64,000 nt of DNA from Bacteroidota bacterium (GTDB lineage: Bacteria; Bacteroidota; Bacteroidia; Chitinophagales; Chitinophagaceae). The notes below the pieces were generated by a model. That model made no database searches, was not told the origin of the DNA, and saw nothing but the letters and a program-made list of their open reading frames with translations. Shown in pieces: positions 42,634 through 52,505 of the stretch (position 1 is its first letter; the number at the start of each line of letters is the position of its first letter). The stretch is taken from positions 24,176-88,175 of the forward strand of contig JAFEAJ010000012.1 in NCBI GenBank assembly GCA_018266455.1. The letters run 5' to 3'. The position numbers and the translations under genes were made by a program.

Positions 42634-45000
42634 ATGCTTAAAAATTTCTTTCTTGTTGCTTTCCGGAATTTTAAAAAGAACAAATCTTTTTCAGTTATTA
42701 ATATTTCGGGGTTAGCCATTGGCATGGCTGCTGCCATACTTATACTTTTATGGGTACAGAATGAAATGAGCTTTGACAGGGGCTACCCAAAAATCAGCAG
42801 GCTATACCGCATGTACAACCGAGATAAATTCAGCGGCGACCTGTGGGCATGGGGAACCACACCGAAGATCATGGCCCCCACTTTAAAAAAAGACTATCCT
42901 GAAATTGAAGATGCCGTGCGCATCACCTATGCTAATTTTCTTTTTACCCTGGGAGATAAAAAACTAACCTCAAGCGGGAATTTTGTTGACAGTGGTTTCC
43001 TGAATATGTTTGATCTGCCCATGATCAGCGGAAACCCGAACAAAGCGCTCGGCGGCATTTATAATATTGTGATCACCCAAAAATTCGCTAAGAAATTTTT
43101 TGGCAATGATGACCCAATGGGCAAAACGGTAAAAATTGACAGCGCTGATTTTTTTACCGTTACCGGCGTTTTGAAAGATCTTCCCAACAATACTTCCTTC
43201 AATTTTGATTATTTGCTGCCCTGGTCCTACCTGCGGCGCATAAACCAGGATGATGAATTCTGGGGCAATAATTCCGTTACCACTTATGTATTGCTCAAAC
43301 CTAATGCTTCGCATGCTTCATTCGATAGCAAGGTAAAAAACATGACTATCGAGCATACCAAAAACGGTGAAAAATCAACTACCGAAGTGTTCAGTTACCC
43401 ATTAAGCAAAGTGTACCTTTACGGCAAAAGCGAAAATGGCAAGCTGACAGATGGGAGAATCGCAACAGTAAGGCTGTTCTCTACCATTGCTGGTTTTATT
43501 TTATTGATTGCCTGCATCAATTTTATGAACCTCTCCACTGCACGCAGTGAGAAACGGGGAAAAGAAGTCGGCATACGAAAAGTGGTAGGCGCCGGGAAAT
43601 TTTCGCTTGTCTCCCAGTTTATCGGCGAAACGATTTTGCTGGCGCTTTTTGCTGGCATTATTGCATTGATCATTGTGCAGTTCAGTTTGCCATTATACAA
43701 CCAGCTTGTTAATAAACTGCTTTACCTGGATTATTTCAATGTTTATTTCTGGCTTGAATTTTTTGGGTTTATTTTATTCACAGGTATTGTAGCAGGCAGT
43801 TACCCGGCATTCTTCCTCTCTTCTTTCCAGCCTATAAAAGTGCTCAAAGGAACTTTTCGCGCTGCCCATGCTGCCATTAACCCGCGCAAAATCCTTGTGG
43901 TTGCGCAGTTCACATTTGCCATTGTCCTGATCATCTCCACAATCATCGTCCTGAACCAAATTAACTATGCGCAGTCAAGAGAAACGGGGTATCAAAAAAA
44001 TAACCTTATTTATATGTTCCTTGAAGGCGATATGGGAAAAAATTACGATCTCATTAAAGAAGGTTTGCTGAATAACGGCGCTGCCACAGGCGTAACAAAA
44101 TCCATGAGCCCGATCACGCAGCGCTTTAGCGATGGCTGGGGTTTTTCATGGCAGGGCAGCACGCCAGAAGATGCCAAGCTTGATTTTGTCAGGCTAAGCT
44201 CAGACGCAGATTTCCTGAAAGTGATGGGCGCAACGCTTGTGGAAGGAAGGGACATTGATATCAGGAACTATCCGGGCGATTCGACCGCTATGCTGCTGAA
44301 TGAAACGGCAGTTAAGAAAATGCGGCTGAAAAGCCCCTTGGGCCAAATCATAAATGGTGATGGACAGAACTGGAAAGTAACGGGTGTCATCAAAGATTTC
44401 ATATTCGAATCGCCTTATGACCCGGTAAACCCTTTGATGATCATGGGGCCAAAGAGCTGGTTCAATGTAATGCACATCAAACTGAACCCCGGAAAACCTG
44501 TAGCCGAGGACCTCAAACTGGCCGAACAGGTGTTCAAGCAATACAACCCCCAATATCCTTTCGGCTATCATTTTGTAGATAAAGAATATGCCAAAAAATT
44601 TGAAGACACTAAGCGCACAGGCACTTTAGCCGGGTTGTTTGCGGGGCTAACCATCATTATCTCCTGCCTGGGGCTATTTGGCCTTGCAGCATACATGGCT
44701 GAAAACAGGATCAAAGAAATTGGGGTCCGCAAAGTGCTTGGCGCAAGTGTTGCAAACATCGCCTCGTTGCTGTCAAAAGATTTTTTGAAGCTGGTTGCCA
44801 TTTCATTTGTCGTTGCTTCACCTGTTGCCTGGTACGCTATGCACAAATGGCTGGCCGACTATAACTACCGCATCAGCATTGAGTGGTGGGTGTTTGCTTT
44901 AGCCGGGTTGCTTGCTATGCTGATCTCATTGCTCACGGTAAGTTTCCAGGCAGTAAAAGCAGCAATGGCCAACCCGGTGAAGAGTCTGCGAACCGAATGA
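42634..45000 (+). CDS. MacB/FtsX-type ABC permease, copy 1
   Basis: 788 residues. One polypeptide contains two permease halves: membrane helix (about 20-42), periplasmic MacB-type domain (about 55-280), three helices of a first FtsX domain whose cytoplasmic coupling segment reads RGKEVGIRKVVGAG (near 307), then a second helix plus periplasmic domain (about 425-665) and a second FtsX domain with RIKEIGVRKVLGAS (near 692), ending ANPVKSLRTE. First permease of the array. Of the others it resembles copy 7 most closely by eye (shared WAW...TPKI, LKKDYPE(I/V)EDAVR, YNIVIT and SKSENGKLT(D/N)G segments). It would pair with the ATPase 222 bases upstream. Confidence 0.93.
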   Translation: MLKNFFLVAFRNFKKNKSFSVINISGLAIGMAAAILILLWVQNEMSFDRGYPKISRLYRMYNRDKFSGDLWAWGTTPKIMAPTLKKDYPEIEDAVRITYANFLFTLGDKKLTSSGNFVDSGFLNMFDLPMISGNPNKALGGIYNIVITQKFAKKFFGNDDPMGKTVKIDSADFFTVTGVLKDLPNNTSFNFDYLLPWSYLRRINQDDEFWGNNSVTTYVLLKPNASHASFDSKVKNMTIEHTKNGEKSTTEVFSYPLSKVYLYGKSENGKLTDGRIATVRLFSTIAGFILLIACINFMNLSTARSEKRGKEVGIRKVVGAGKFSLVSQFIGETILLALFAGIIALIIVQFSLPLYNQLVNKLLYLDYFNVYFWLEFFGFILFTGIVAGSYPAFFLSSFQPIKVLKGTFRAAHAAINPRKILVVAQFTFAIVLIISTIIVLNQINYAQSRETGYQKNNLIYMFLEGDMGKNYDLIKEGLLNNGAATGVTKSMSPITQRFSDGWGFSWQGSTPEDAKLDFVRLSSDADFLKVMGATLVEGRDIDIRNYPGDSTAMLLNETAVKKMRLKSPLGQIINGDGQNWKVTGVIKDFIFESPYDPVNPLMIMGPKSWFNVMHIKLNPGKPVAEDLKLAEQVFKQYNPQYPFGYHFVDKEYAKKFEDTKRTGTLAGLFAGLTIIISCLGLFGLAAYMAENRIKEIGVRKVLGASVANIASLLSKDFLKLVAISFVVASPVAWYAMHKWLADYNYRISIEWWVFALAGLLAMLISLLTVSFQAVKAAMANPVKSLRTE

Positions 45001-45003
45001 GAA

Positions 45004-45100
45004 TGCCTGAACCATGATTGATCTGATTTATAGGATTAACATGATTCAGAAAACATAAAATCAGATAAATCATTTAATCACATAAATCCCAGTTCAGACA
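45004..45100. repeat. Intergenic repeat type A, copy 1
   Basis: Begins TGCCTGAACCATGATT and ends GTTCAGACA directly before the start codon of copy 2; the ends are inverted repeats of each other, and internal GATTAACATGATTCAGAAAA and AAATCA blocks recur in the copies at 47492-47586 and 52427-52505. Confidence 0.75.
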
Positions 45101-47485
45101 ATGATCAAAAATTATTTCATTCTGGCATTTAGAAAATTGAAACATCAAAAAATATTTTCTTTTATTAATATTATTGGGTTAACAGTTGGAACTACCTGTT
45201 GCCTGATGATCTTTCTTTTTATTGCTCATGAACTGAGCTATGATAATTTTCACAAAAACAAAGAGAATATCTATCGCGTAATGCGTGTGGGGGGGCATTT
45301 GAATGGGGGTGGATCGGAAGAAATAGCCTATTTGTCTCCGGCATATTCAACCGCATTGCTGAACGATTATCCGGATGCCATTCAGCAAGCAGTACGCGTG
45401 ATGCCCGATAATGACCTGATCACTTACAAAAATGTTGGCTTCAACGAAAAAAAAATTTACCTCGTTGATGACAATTTTTTTGAATTCTTCAGCTTCCCAT
45501 TGGTAAAAGGGAACCCGGCAACAGTGTTGAAAGACCCGCTGAGTATTGTTCTTACTGAATCAACTGCTAAAAAATATTTTGGTAATGAAGACCCGATTGG
45601 TAAAGTCGTGGACTGGAACAAAAAACTAAAATTGAAAGTAACCGGCATTGCAAAAGATGTTCCTTCGAATTCTCACTTGTATTTTGATATGGTTGCTCCC
45701 CTATCTTATTACAAAAATGAACCGTGGTACAGTCAGTTTCCAAACAATATGTTGTTTACCTATGTGCAACTAAATCCCCATACCGATCCTAAAAAATTGA
45801 TAAGCAGGTTTCCCCAATTCATGGATAAATATCTCGGAAAGTATTATCGCGAAAATGGCTTTTCAATGGGGCTGACGATTGATCCGCTAAAGGATATTTA
45901 TTTTCAAAACCTTGTGTTTGATAATGTAAAACACGGAAGCAAAAGCGTTGTGTTTACTTTTACTTCCATTGCAGTTTTAATCCTGATTATTGCCTGCATC
46001 AATTTCATGAATCTTGCAACGGCGCGGGCTACTGACCGTTCCAAAGAAGTCGGACTTAGAAAAGTGTTGGGTGCTTTGCGAAAGCAGCTCATTATCCAGT
46101 TTATTGGTGAAGCATTTTTGTTTGCAATGGTATCATCCATTTTAGCGCTCGGCTTGCTGCAACTATTAATGCCCGCTTATAACAATTTGTTGGGTTATAA
46201 TTTGTCATCTTACTGGACTAACCCGCTCGTATATATTTTTCTCGCAGGCATTGTTCTTATTATTGGATTGCTTGCCGGAAGTTACCCTGCTTTGTTACTT
46301 TCTTCTTTTTCTCCCATCGAATCATTAAAAGGAAAATTGAAAGTTGGCAAGAACGGTTCCCTTTTTAGAAAAACACTGGTTGTTTTTCAGTTCAGCATTT
46401 CAGTGTTGCTTATCATCAGCATCACCATTATTGTGAAGCAGATGAATTATGTGCAGGGCGCCGATCTTGGATTTAATAAAGAACATGCACTAGTAGTGAA
46501 GTTAGATAACAATACTATTGGTGAGAAGAAACTGCTTTTCAAAACTCAGTTACAAAATGATCCTGATGTGCAAAATGTTTCATTAATGTCCGGAGAACCC
46601 GGCGGCTTTCATGACGTGCACAGTTTTGAAACAGAAGCAATGCCTAATGAAAAGATAATGTTGAGTACCGAGTTCACGGATTTTGAATTTGCAAAAACAC
46701 TCGGGTTAAAAATTATTGCTGGCAGGGATTTGTCATCGCAATATTCAACTGATACGTTGCATGGAGTATTGATAAATAGAACGACAGCTGCAAAATTGGG
46801 ATACACTCCGCAACAAGCTGTTGGCAAATGGATCAAAAATACTATGCGTGATAGCCTGCGCAGGAACATTGTGGGCGTGGTTGAAGATTTTCATTTTTCT
46901 TCATTGAAAGACCCGATTCAACCTTTTGTTATTGCGCCAAATGATGACAGGCGCGTTGCATTAATTCGCATTAAACCGGGGAACCTTCAGTCAACGATAA
47001 ACCGGATTAAAAATATTTATACCAGTCTTGCGCCGGCATACCCGTTTGAATATGATTTTTTGGATGAGCAGTTCAATCAACAATATAAATCTGAGGTAAG
47101 GCAGCAAACAGTATTAAGTATTTTTTCTGCGATTGCTATTTTCATTGCATCTCTTGGCTTATTTGGGCTTTCTTCTTACACAGCCATAAAGAGAACAAAA
47201 GAAGTGGGTGTCAGAAAAGTGTTGGGCTCTTCAGTTGAAAATATTGTATTGCTGCTTTCAAAGGATCTTTTAAAACCGGTTTTACTTGGCGCATTAATTG
47301 CCATGCCGGTTGGTTATTATTTTATGAATAAATGGCTGCAGGGTTTTGCATACCGAATAGTGTTTCATTGGTGGATGTTTGCGATGGCAATTGCCATTGC
47401 TGTAATTATTGCATTATTAACTGTGGGAGTGCAGGCGGTAAAAGCCGCAATGGCAAATCCAGTGAAAAGTTTGAGAACAGAATAA
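45101..47485 (+). CDS. MacB/FtsX-type ABC permease, copy 2
   Basis: 794 residues with the duplicated build of the array: first coupling segment RSKEVGLRKVLGAL, second RTKEVGVRKVLGSS, tail ANPVKSLRTE. The N-terminus (IKNYFILAFRKLKHQKIFS) is more diverged, and the first periplasmic domain carries a glycine-rich insert (RVGGHLNGGGSEE) not present in the neighbouring copies. Local base use is noticeably more A/T-rich in the third codon position than in copy 1, pointing to independent history rather than very recent duplication. Flanked on both sides by type A repeats. Confidence 0.92.
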   Translation: MIKNYFILAFRKLKHQKIFSFINIIGLTVGTTCCLMIFLFIAHELSYDNFHKNKENIYRVMRVGGHLNGGGSEEIAYLSPAYSTALLNDYPDAIQQAVRVMPDNDLITYKNVGFNEKKIYLVDDNFFEFFSFPLVKGNPATVLKDPLSIVLTESTAKKYFGNEDPIGKVVDWNKKLKLKVTGIAKDVPSNSHLYFDMVAPLSYYKNEPWYSQFPNNMLFTYVQLNPHTDPKKLISRFPQFMDKYLGKYYRENGFSMGLTIDPLKDIYFQNLVFDNVKHGSKSVVFTFTSIAVLILIIACINFMNLATARATDRSKEVGLRKVLGALRKQLIIQFIGEAFLFAMVSSILALGLLQLLMPAYNNLLGYNLSSYWTNPLVYIFLAGIVLIIGLLAGSYPALLLSSFSPIESLKGKLKVGKNGSLFRKTLVVFQFSISVLLIISITIIVKQMNYVQGADLGFNKEHALVVKLDNNTIGEKKLLFKTQLQNDPDVQNVSLMSGEPGGFHDVHSFETEAMPNEKIMLSTEFTDFEFAKTLGLKIIAGRDLSSQYSTDTLHGVLINRTTAAKLGYTPQQAVGKWIKNTMRDSLRRNIVGVVEDFHFSSLKDPIQPFVIAPNDDRRVALIRIKPGNLQSTINRIKNIYTSLAPAYPFEYDFLDEQFNQQYKSEVRQQTVLSIFSAIAIFIASLGLFGLSSYTAIKRTKEVGVRKVLGSSVENIVLLLSKDLLKPVLLGALIAMPVGYYFMNKWLQGFAYRIVFHWWMFAMAIAIAVIIALLTVGVQAVKAAMANPVKSLRTE

Positions 47486-47491
47486 AAAAAA

Positions 47492-47586
47492 GCCTGAACC
47501 ATGATTAATCGGATTATAAGATTAACATGATTCAGAAAAATAAAAATCAGGTAAATCATTTCATCATACAAATCATAGTTCAGACA
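47492..47586. repeat. Intergenic repeat type A, copy 2
   Basis: Starts GCCTGAACCATGATTAATC and ends CATAGTTCAGACA immediately before the ATG at 47587. Same internal GATTAACATGATTCAGAAAA block as copy 1. Confidence 0.75.
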
Positions 47587-49944
47587 ATGATAAAAAATTA
47601 TTTAAAAATCGCCTGGAGAAATTTATTTAGAAACAAAGGGTTCTCCATTACGAACATCCTTGGTTTAACGATTGGCATTACCTGCACCATCCTGATATTT
47701 TTATGGGTAAGGGATGAACGTACTTACGATAAATTTCAAAAAAATTACGACAACATTTACCAGCTAATGGCTAATCGTGATTTTAAGAATAACATCATGA
47801 CTGACCCCAACATGGTGTTGCCATTAGCCAGCACACTTGAAAAAACCTATCCGCAAATAAAAAATGCAGTGGTGACCACCCAGGACGAATGGGATGTTTT
47901 TTCTTACCAGGATAAAAAAATAAAAAAAACCGGGCTGACAGTGGGCGGTAATTTCTTCGATGTGTTTTCCTGGAAGTTTATAAAAGGAAATGCAGCAACT
48001 GCTCTTAGCGATCCTTTTTCTGTTGTACTTACTGAATCATCTGCAAAAGCATTTTTTGGGGATGACGATCCCATAAACAAAGTGCTTAAGATGAATAACA
48101 CAACCAGTATGAAAGTAACCAGTGTAGTAGCAGACCCTCCCGGTAATTCAAGTATCCAGTTTGAATTCATTAAGCCATTTAATTATTCTGACCCGACTGT
48201 AAAAAATGACATGAATGAATGGTTAAATTCATCCTGGCGGGTATATCTGCAGGTGGCGCCCGGTACCAATATGGCTGAGTTGGACAAGAACATAACGGCG
48301 CTGAAAATACAACGCTCTCCTGATGACAAGATCAGCACATATTTTTCTTTTCCCATGAGCAGATGGCGATTGTACAGTGATTTTAAAGATGGGAAAAATA
48401 CAGGCGGCATGATAGAGTACGTCAGGCTCTTTACCATTATTGCCATCATTATTTTACTGATCGCCTGTGTCAATTTCATGAACCTTTCTACTGCACGATC
48501 AGAAAAAAGGGCGAAAGAAGTTGGGGTAAGAAAAACCTTAGGCTCTGATAAAAAACAGCTCACTCTCCAATTCTTTTTTGAATCAATGATGATTGCTTTT
48601 ATAGCCTTTATTTTTTCTGTTGGTATTGTATTTCTCCTGTTACCTGCTTTTAATTCTTTAGTAGATAAACATTTATTTTTGGATATTGCACAACCCTATG
48701 TTTGGATTGGAGGCTTGGTTATTATTCTTTTTACAGGTGTTGTGGCGGGCAGTTATCCCGCCCTGTATCTTTCTTCTTTTAACCCGATTAAAGTTTTGAA
48801 GGGGACTTTTCTGGCGGGCAAGCAGGCAGTGTTACCAAGACGCATTCTTGTTGTAGCACAGTTTGTCATTTCTATTTTATTGATATCCGCAACCATTATT
48901 GTTTATCAGCAAATTCAACATGTAAAAAAAAGGGATATGGGCTACAACGCTGATAACCTTATTATGCTGGATTCCTCCCCTGACATACAAAAAAATTATA
49001 CAGCCATAAAAGATGAATTACAAAAAACCGGCATGGTAAATTCAGTTGTAAGAACATTTTCGCCCATTACGGATATATGGTGGAAATCTCCTGCGCCGCA
49101 TTGGGATGGTGAGCCGGCAGATGCAAAAATTATTGTTACCGGTTTTGCTACCGATGGTGATTTTACAAAAACCCTGGGCATAAAAATGCTGCAGGGAAAA
49201 GATTTTAGCGCAATGCCATCTGATTCCTCTGCCATGATGCTGAACAAAGCTGCAGTGGAAGTAATGGGATTGAAAACCCCGATTGGGATGCAAATGCGCT
49301 ACGGACCTAAAACATATACGGTAACAGGAGTAACGGATAATGTGGTCATGGAATCTCCTTTTAAACCCGTACAGCCTATGATTATATTTTATGACCCAAA
49401 TAATACCAACATGGTATGTTTGCGCTTAAACAATACAGCGCCTCTTCAGAAAGCATTAAAATCAATTGAAGCAGTTTTTAAAACTTATAATCCTTCCATA
49501 CCATTTGAATACAAATTTGCCGACAAAGAGTTTGAAAAAAAATTTATAACGGAAGAACTCATTAGCAAGCTCACAAATATTTTTGCTGGACTTGCCATTT
49601 TTATTTGTTGCATCGGCCTTGCCGGTTTGGCTTCCTTCACCATAGAAAAACGAATAAGAGAAATAGGAATCAGGAAGGTCTTGGGGTCATCAGTACAACA
49701 GATTTTATTATTGATATCAACAGAGTTTTTAAAACTGGTTTTTATTGCTTTTGTTATAGCGATGCCTTTAGCCTGGTGGGCCATGAACAATTGGCTGGAA
49801 AAATACGAGTATCGAATTCATATCAGTGTTTGGTTGTTTGCATTAGTGGGTTTCCTGGTGCTGTTACTCACTTTAGTGGTAGTAAGTTTAAATACGTTGA
49901 GGGCTGCAACGGCCAACCCGGTGAAGAGTTTAAGAACGGAGTGA
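47587..49944 (+). CDS. MacB/FtsX-type ABC permease, copy 3
   Basis: 785 residues; the ATG at 47587 is chosen because it aligns with all other copies (IKNYLKIAWRNLFRNKGFS), whereas the frame opens 60 bases earlier inside the type A repeat. Coupling segments RAKEVGVRKTLGSD and RIREIGIRKVLGSS; tail ANPVKSLRTE. The first periplasmic region is shorter than in copies 4-6. The tail region reads VVVSLNTLRAAT rather than the usual SxQAxKAA. Confidence 0.92.
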   Translation: MIKNYLKIAWRNLFRNKGFSITNILGLTIGITCTILIFLWVRDERTYDKFQKNYDNIYQLMANRDFKNNIMTDPNMVLPLASTLEKTYPQIKNAVVTTQDEWDVFSYQDKKIKKTGLTVGGNFFDVFSWKFIKGNAATALSDPFSVVLTESSAKAFFGDDDPINKVLKMNNTTSMKVTSVVADPPGNSSIQFEFIKPFNYSDPTVKNDMNEWLNSSWRVYLQVAPGTNMAELDKNITALKIQRSPDDKISTYFSFPMSRWRLYSDFKDGKNTGGMIEYVRLFTIIAIIILLIACVNFMNLSTARSEKRAKEVGVRKTLGSDKKQLTLQFFFESMMIAFIAFIFSVGIVFLLLPAFNSLVDKHLFLDIAQPYVWIGGLVIILFTGVVAGSYPALYLSSFNPIKVLKGTFLAGKQAVLPRRILVVAQFVISILLISATIIVYQQIQHVKKRDMGYNADNLIMLDSSPDIQKNYTAIKDELQKTGMVNSVVRTFSPITDIWWKSPAPHWDGEPADAKIIVTGFATDGDFTKTLGIKMLQGKDFSAMPSDSSAMMLNKAAVEVMGLKTPIGMQMRYGPKTYTVTGVTDNVVMESPFKPVQPMIIFYDPNNTNMVCLRLNNTAPLQKALKSIEAVFKTYNPSIPFEYKFADKEFEKKFITEELISKLTNIFAGLAIFICCIGLAGLASFTIEKRIREIGIRKVLGSSVQQILLLISTEFLKLVFIAFVIAMPLAWWAMNNWLEKYEYRIHISVWLFALVGFLVLLLTLVVVSLNTLRAATANPVKSLRTE

Positions 49945-49946
49945 AG

Positions 49947-49993
49947 TAATTGACAATAGATAATTGAGAATTATTAATTCAAAATTATAAACT
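49947..49993. repeat. Intergenic repeat type B, copy 1
   Basis: AT-rich spacer TAATTGACAATAGATAATTG, then AATTATTAATTCAAAATTATAAACT, up to the ATG of copy 4. Shares AATTGACAAT, AATTC and AAATTATAAAC with the spacers at 54957 and 57421. Confidence 0.55.
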
Positions 49994-52423
49994 ATGTTTA
50001 AGAATTATTTTAAAATCGCCATAAGAAATCTTTGGAAAAGCAAAGGTTTCACCTTTATCAATATTGCAGGATTAGCAATTGGGCTAAGTTGTTTTATATT
50101 GATTGCATTGTATGTGGTGGATGAACTGAGCTACGATCGTTTTTATCCAAACGCAGAGCGCATCTATCGTGTGGATGCCGATATTAAATTTGGTGGCAAC
50201 CAGTTAAACCTGTGCGTCAGCAGCGACCCGATGGGGCCTACGCTGAAAAAAGATTATCCACAGGTAGAAGAATATACCCGCATTTATTCCAGCGAAGGGG
50301 ATAAATTGGTTCGGAAAGGAAATGACTATATAAATGAAGAAAAAATCGTTTATGCCGATTCTACCTTCTTCCGAATATTTCCTCAAACCGTTTTATCCGG
50401 AGATGCAAAAACTGCATTGTTCGAGCCAAATACAGTAGTGCTGTCTGAAACCGCAGCTAAAAAATATTTTTCAACCACTAACGCTTCCGGGCAAACAATA
50501 GAGATTGATAAAAAACCATTCAAAGTCACTGCCGTGATCAAAGACATGCCGCATAATTCTCATTTTCATTTTGATTTTATCATGTCCATGAAAAATGTGG
50601 AGTACGGTTGGAACAATTACCTCAGCCACAATTTTCAAACTTATATTTTATTAAAGCCCGGTACCGATTATCATGCTTTTGAAAAAAATTTTCAACAGGT
50701 ATTGGATAAATATGTCTTAGTGCAGGCAAAGCAATACATGCCGGGCTTGAACAGCATGGCGGAATTCAGGAAATCCGGCAATTACCTGGATTATTTCCTG
50801 ATGCCGCTTACAAAGATTCATTTGTACAGTAACCGATTTCCAGAATTTGAAGCCAATGGGAACATTCAATACGTATATATTTTTAGCGCCGTAGCATTAT
50901 TTATTTTACTGATCGCCTGTATCAATTTCATGAACCTTTCTACGGCACGAAGCGTAAATCGTGCCAAAGAGGTGGGTATTCGCAAAGTGCTGGGTACCGG
51001 GAAAAAAAACCTGGTTGCCCAATTTTTATCAGAATCAACATTAATGGCAATCATTTCTTTGGCGCTTGCTGTTGCAATTGCTTACTTTACTTTACCCCTT
51101 TTTAATAAGGTTGCAGCCAAATCACTAAACAGCAAAAGTATTTTCAGTTCAAATTTCTTTCCTTTCCTGGTTGCTCTTCCTTTTGTTGTAGGAGTACTTG
51201 CAGGATTGTATCCGGCTTTTTTTCTTTCAAAATTTAAACCTGTTGTGGTATTGAAAGGAAAGATCAATGCAGGATTTAAGAAAAACATTTTTCGAAGCGG
51301 ATTGGTGGTATTTCAATTTTTTACTTCTATTGTTTTGATCATTGCTACTGTAGTTGTTTTCAAACAACTACAGTTTATTCAAACAACCAATCTGGGTTTT
51401 AATAAAAGCCAGGTATTGATGATTCAAGGCGCGGGTGCATTGGAAAAAAATGATGCAGTATTTAAAAACGCAGTGCTGGAATTGCCGGGCGTGAAAAGCG
51501 GTACCATGAGCGGCTACCTACCTGTAACATCTTCCCGAAGCGACAACACTTATTCCAAAGATGCGGTGATGGACCCTAAAAATGCTTTATCCATGCAGTC
51601 ATGGGTGGTAGATTACGATTATATCAACACCATGGATATGCAGATTGTAAAAGGGCGGAATTTTTCAAAAAATTTTGGCACCGACTCTACTGCGGTTATT
51701 CTTAATGAAACTGCCGCCAGGGTACTTGGTTATGAAGATCCGGTCGGGAAAAAATTATACCAGGATTACCAGGATCAGAACGGGACAAGAAAGATAGTCC
51801 TGAATGTGATAGGTGTGGTCAAAGATTTTCATTTTGAATCCCTGCGGCAAAATATATTTCCATTAGGCCTCAGGCTTGGCCACAATAATTCTATCATCTC
51901 ATTTAAAATATCTGGCACCAATGTAAAACCATTGATCTCACAAATTCAAAATAAATGGAAAGCGCTGGCGCCGGGCATGCCCTTTAGTTATCGTTTTATG
52001 GATGAGGCATTCACCAATATGTACCGTGCCGAACAGCGGGTGGAGCAGGTTTCTATCACATTTGCCATACTCGCCATTCTTATTGCCTGTTTGGGTTTGT
52101 TTGGACTGGTAACTTATATGGCGGAGCAGCGCACCAAAGAAATCGGTGTTCGAAAAGTGTTGGGCGCAACCGTGCCAAACCTGGTAGCCATGCTCAGCAA
52201 AGATTTTTTGAAACTGGTTGGCATTGCTTCGCTGATAGCTTTTCCTGTGGCATGGTGGGCTATGCACAAATGGCTCCAGGACTTTGCTTATCGCATCAAT
52301 ATCGAGTGGTGGGTGTTTTTATTAGCTGCATTTATTGCATTGTTTATTGCATTGCTGACAGTGAGTGTTCAGGCAATAAAAGCGGCAATTGCAAACCCGG
52401 TGAAAAGTTTGAGGACGGAGTGA
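49994..52423 (+). CDS. MacB/FtsX-type ABC permease, copy 4
   Basis: 809 residues with two FtsX halves: coupling segments RAKEVGIRKVLGTG and RTKEIGVRKVLGAT; tail ANPVKSLRTE. The first periplasmic domain is longer than in copies 1-3 and includes the YFSTTNASGQTIEIDKKPF segment where others have a D-P-(I/M)-G/N-K turn. The gene is preceded by a type B and followed by a type A repeat. Confidence 0.93.
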   Translation: MFKNYFKIAIRNLWKSKGFTFINIAGLAIGLSCFILIALYVVDELSYDRFYPNAERIYRVDADIKFGGNQLNLCVSSDPMGPTLKKDYPQVEEYTRIYSSEGDKLVRKGNDYINEEKIVYADSTFFRIFPQTVLSGDAKTALFEPNTVVLSETAAKKYFSTTNASGQTIEIDKKPFKVTAVIKDMPHNSHFHFDFIMSMKNVEYGWNNYLSHNFQTYILLKPGTDYHAFEKNFQQVLDKYVLVQAKQYMPGLNSMAEFRKSGNYLDYFLMPLTKIHLYSNRFPEFEANGNIQYVYIFSAVALFILLIACINFMNLSTARSVNRAKEVGIRKVLGTGKKNLVAQFLSESTLMAIISLALAVAIAYFTLPLFNKVAAKSLNSKSIFSSNFFPFLVALPFVVGVLAGLYPAFFLSKFKPVVVLKGKINAGFKKNIFRSGLVVFQFFTSIVLIIATVVVFKQLQFIQTTNLGFNKSQVLMIQGAGALEKNDAVFKNAVLELPGVKSGTMSGYLPVTSSRSDNTYSKDAVMDPKNALSMQSWVVDYDYINTMDMQIVKGRNFSKNFGTDSTAVILNETAARVLGYEDPVGKKLYQDYQDQNGTRKIVLNVIGVVKDFHFESLRQNIFPLGLRLGHNNSIISFKISGTNVKPLISQIQNKWKALAPGMPFSYRFMDEAFTNMYRAEQRVEQVSITFAILAILIACLGLFGLVTYMAEQRTKEIGVRKVLGATVPNLVAMLSKDFLKLVGIASLIAFPVAWWAMHKWLQDFAYRINIEWWVFLLAAFIALFIALLTVSVQAIKAAIANPVKSLRTE

Positions 52424-52426
52424 AGA

Positions 52427-52505
52427 TGCCTGAACCATGATTAACTTGATTCAGAAAATATAAAATCAGGTACATCTTTTAATCACATAAATCAAAGTTC
52501 AGGCA
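52427..52505. repeat. Intergenic repeat type A, copy 3 (short form)
   Basis: TGCCTGAAC at the left and GTTCAGGCA at the right are exact inverted repeats; the interior has lost about 16 bases relative to the other two copies. It ends directly at the ATG of copy 5. Confidence 0.75.
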
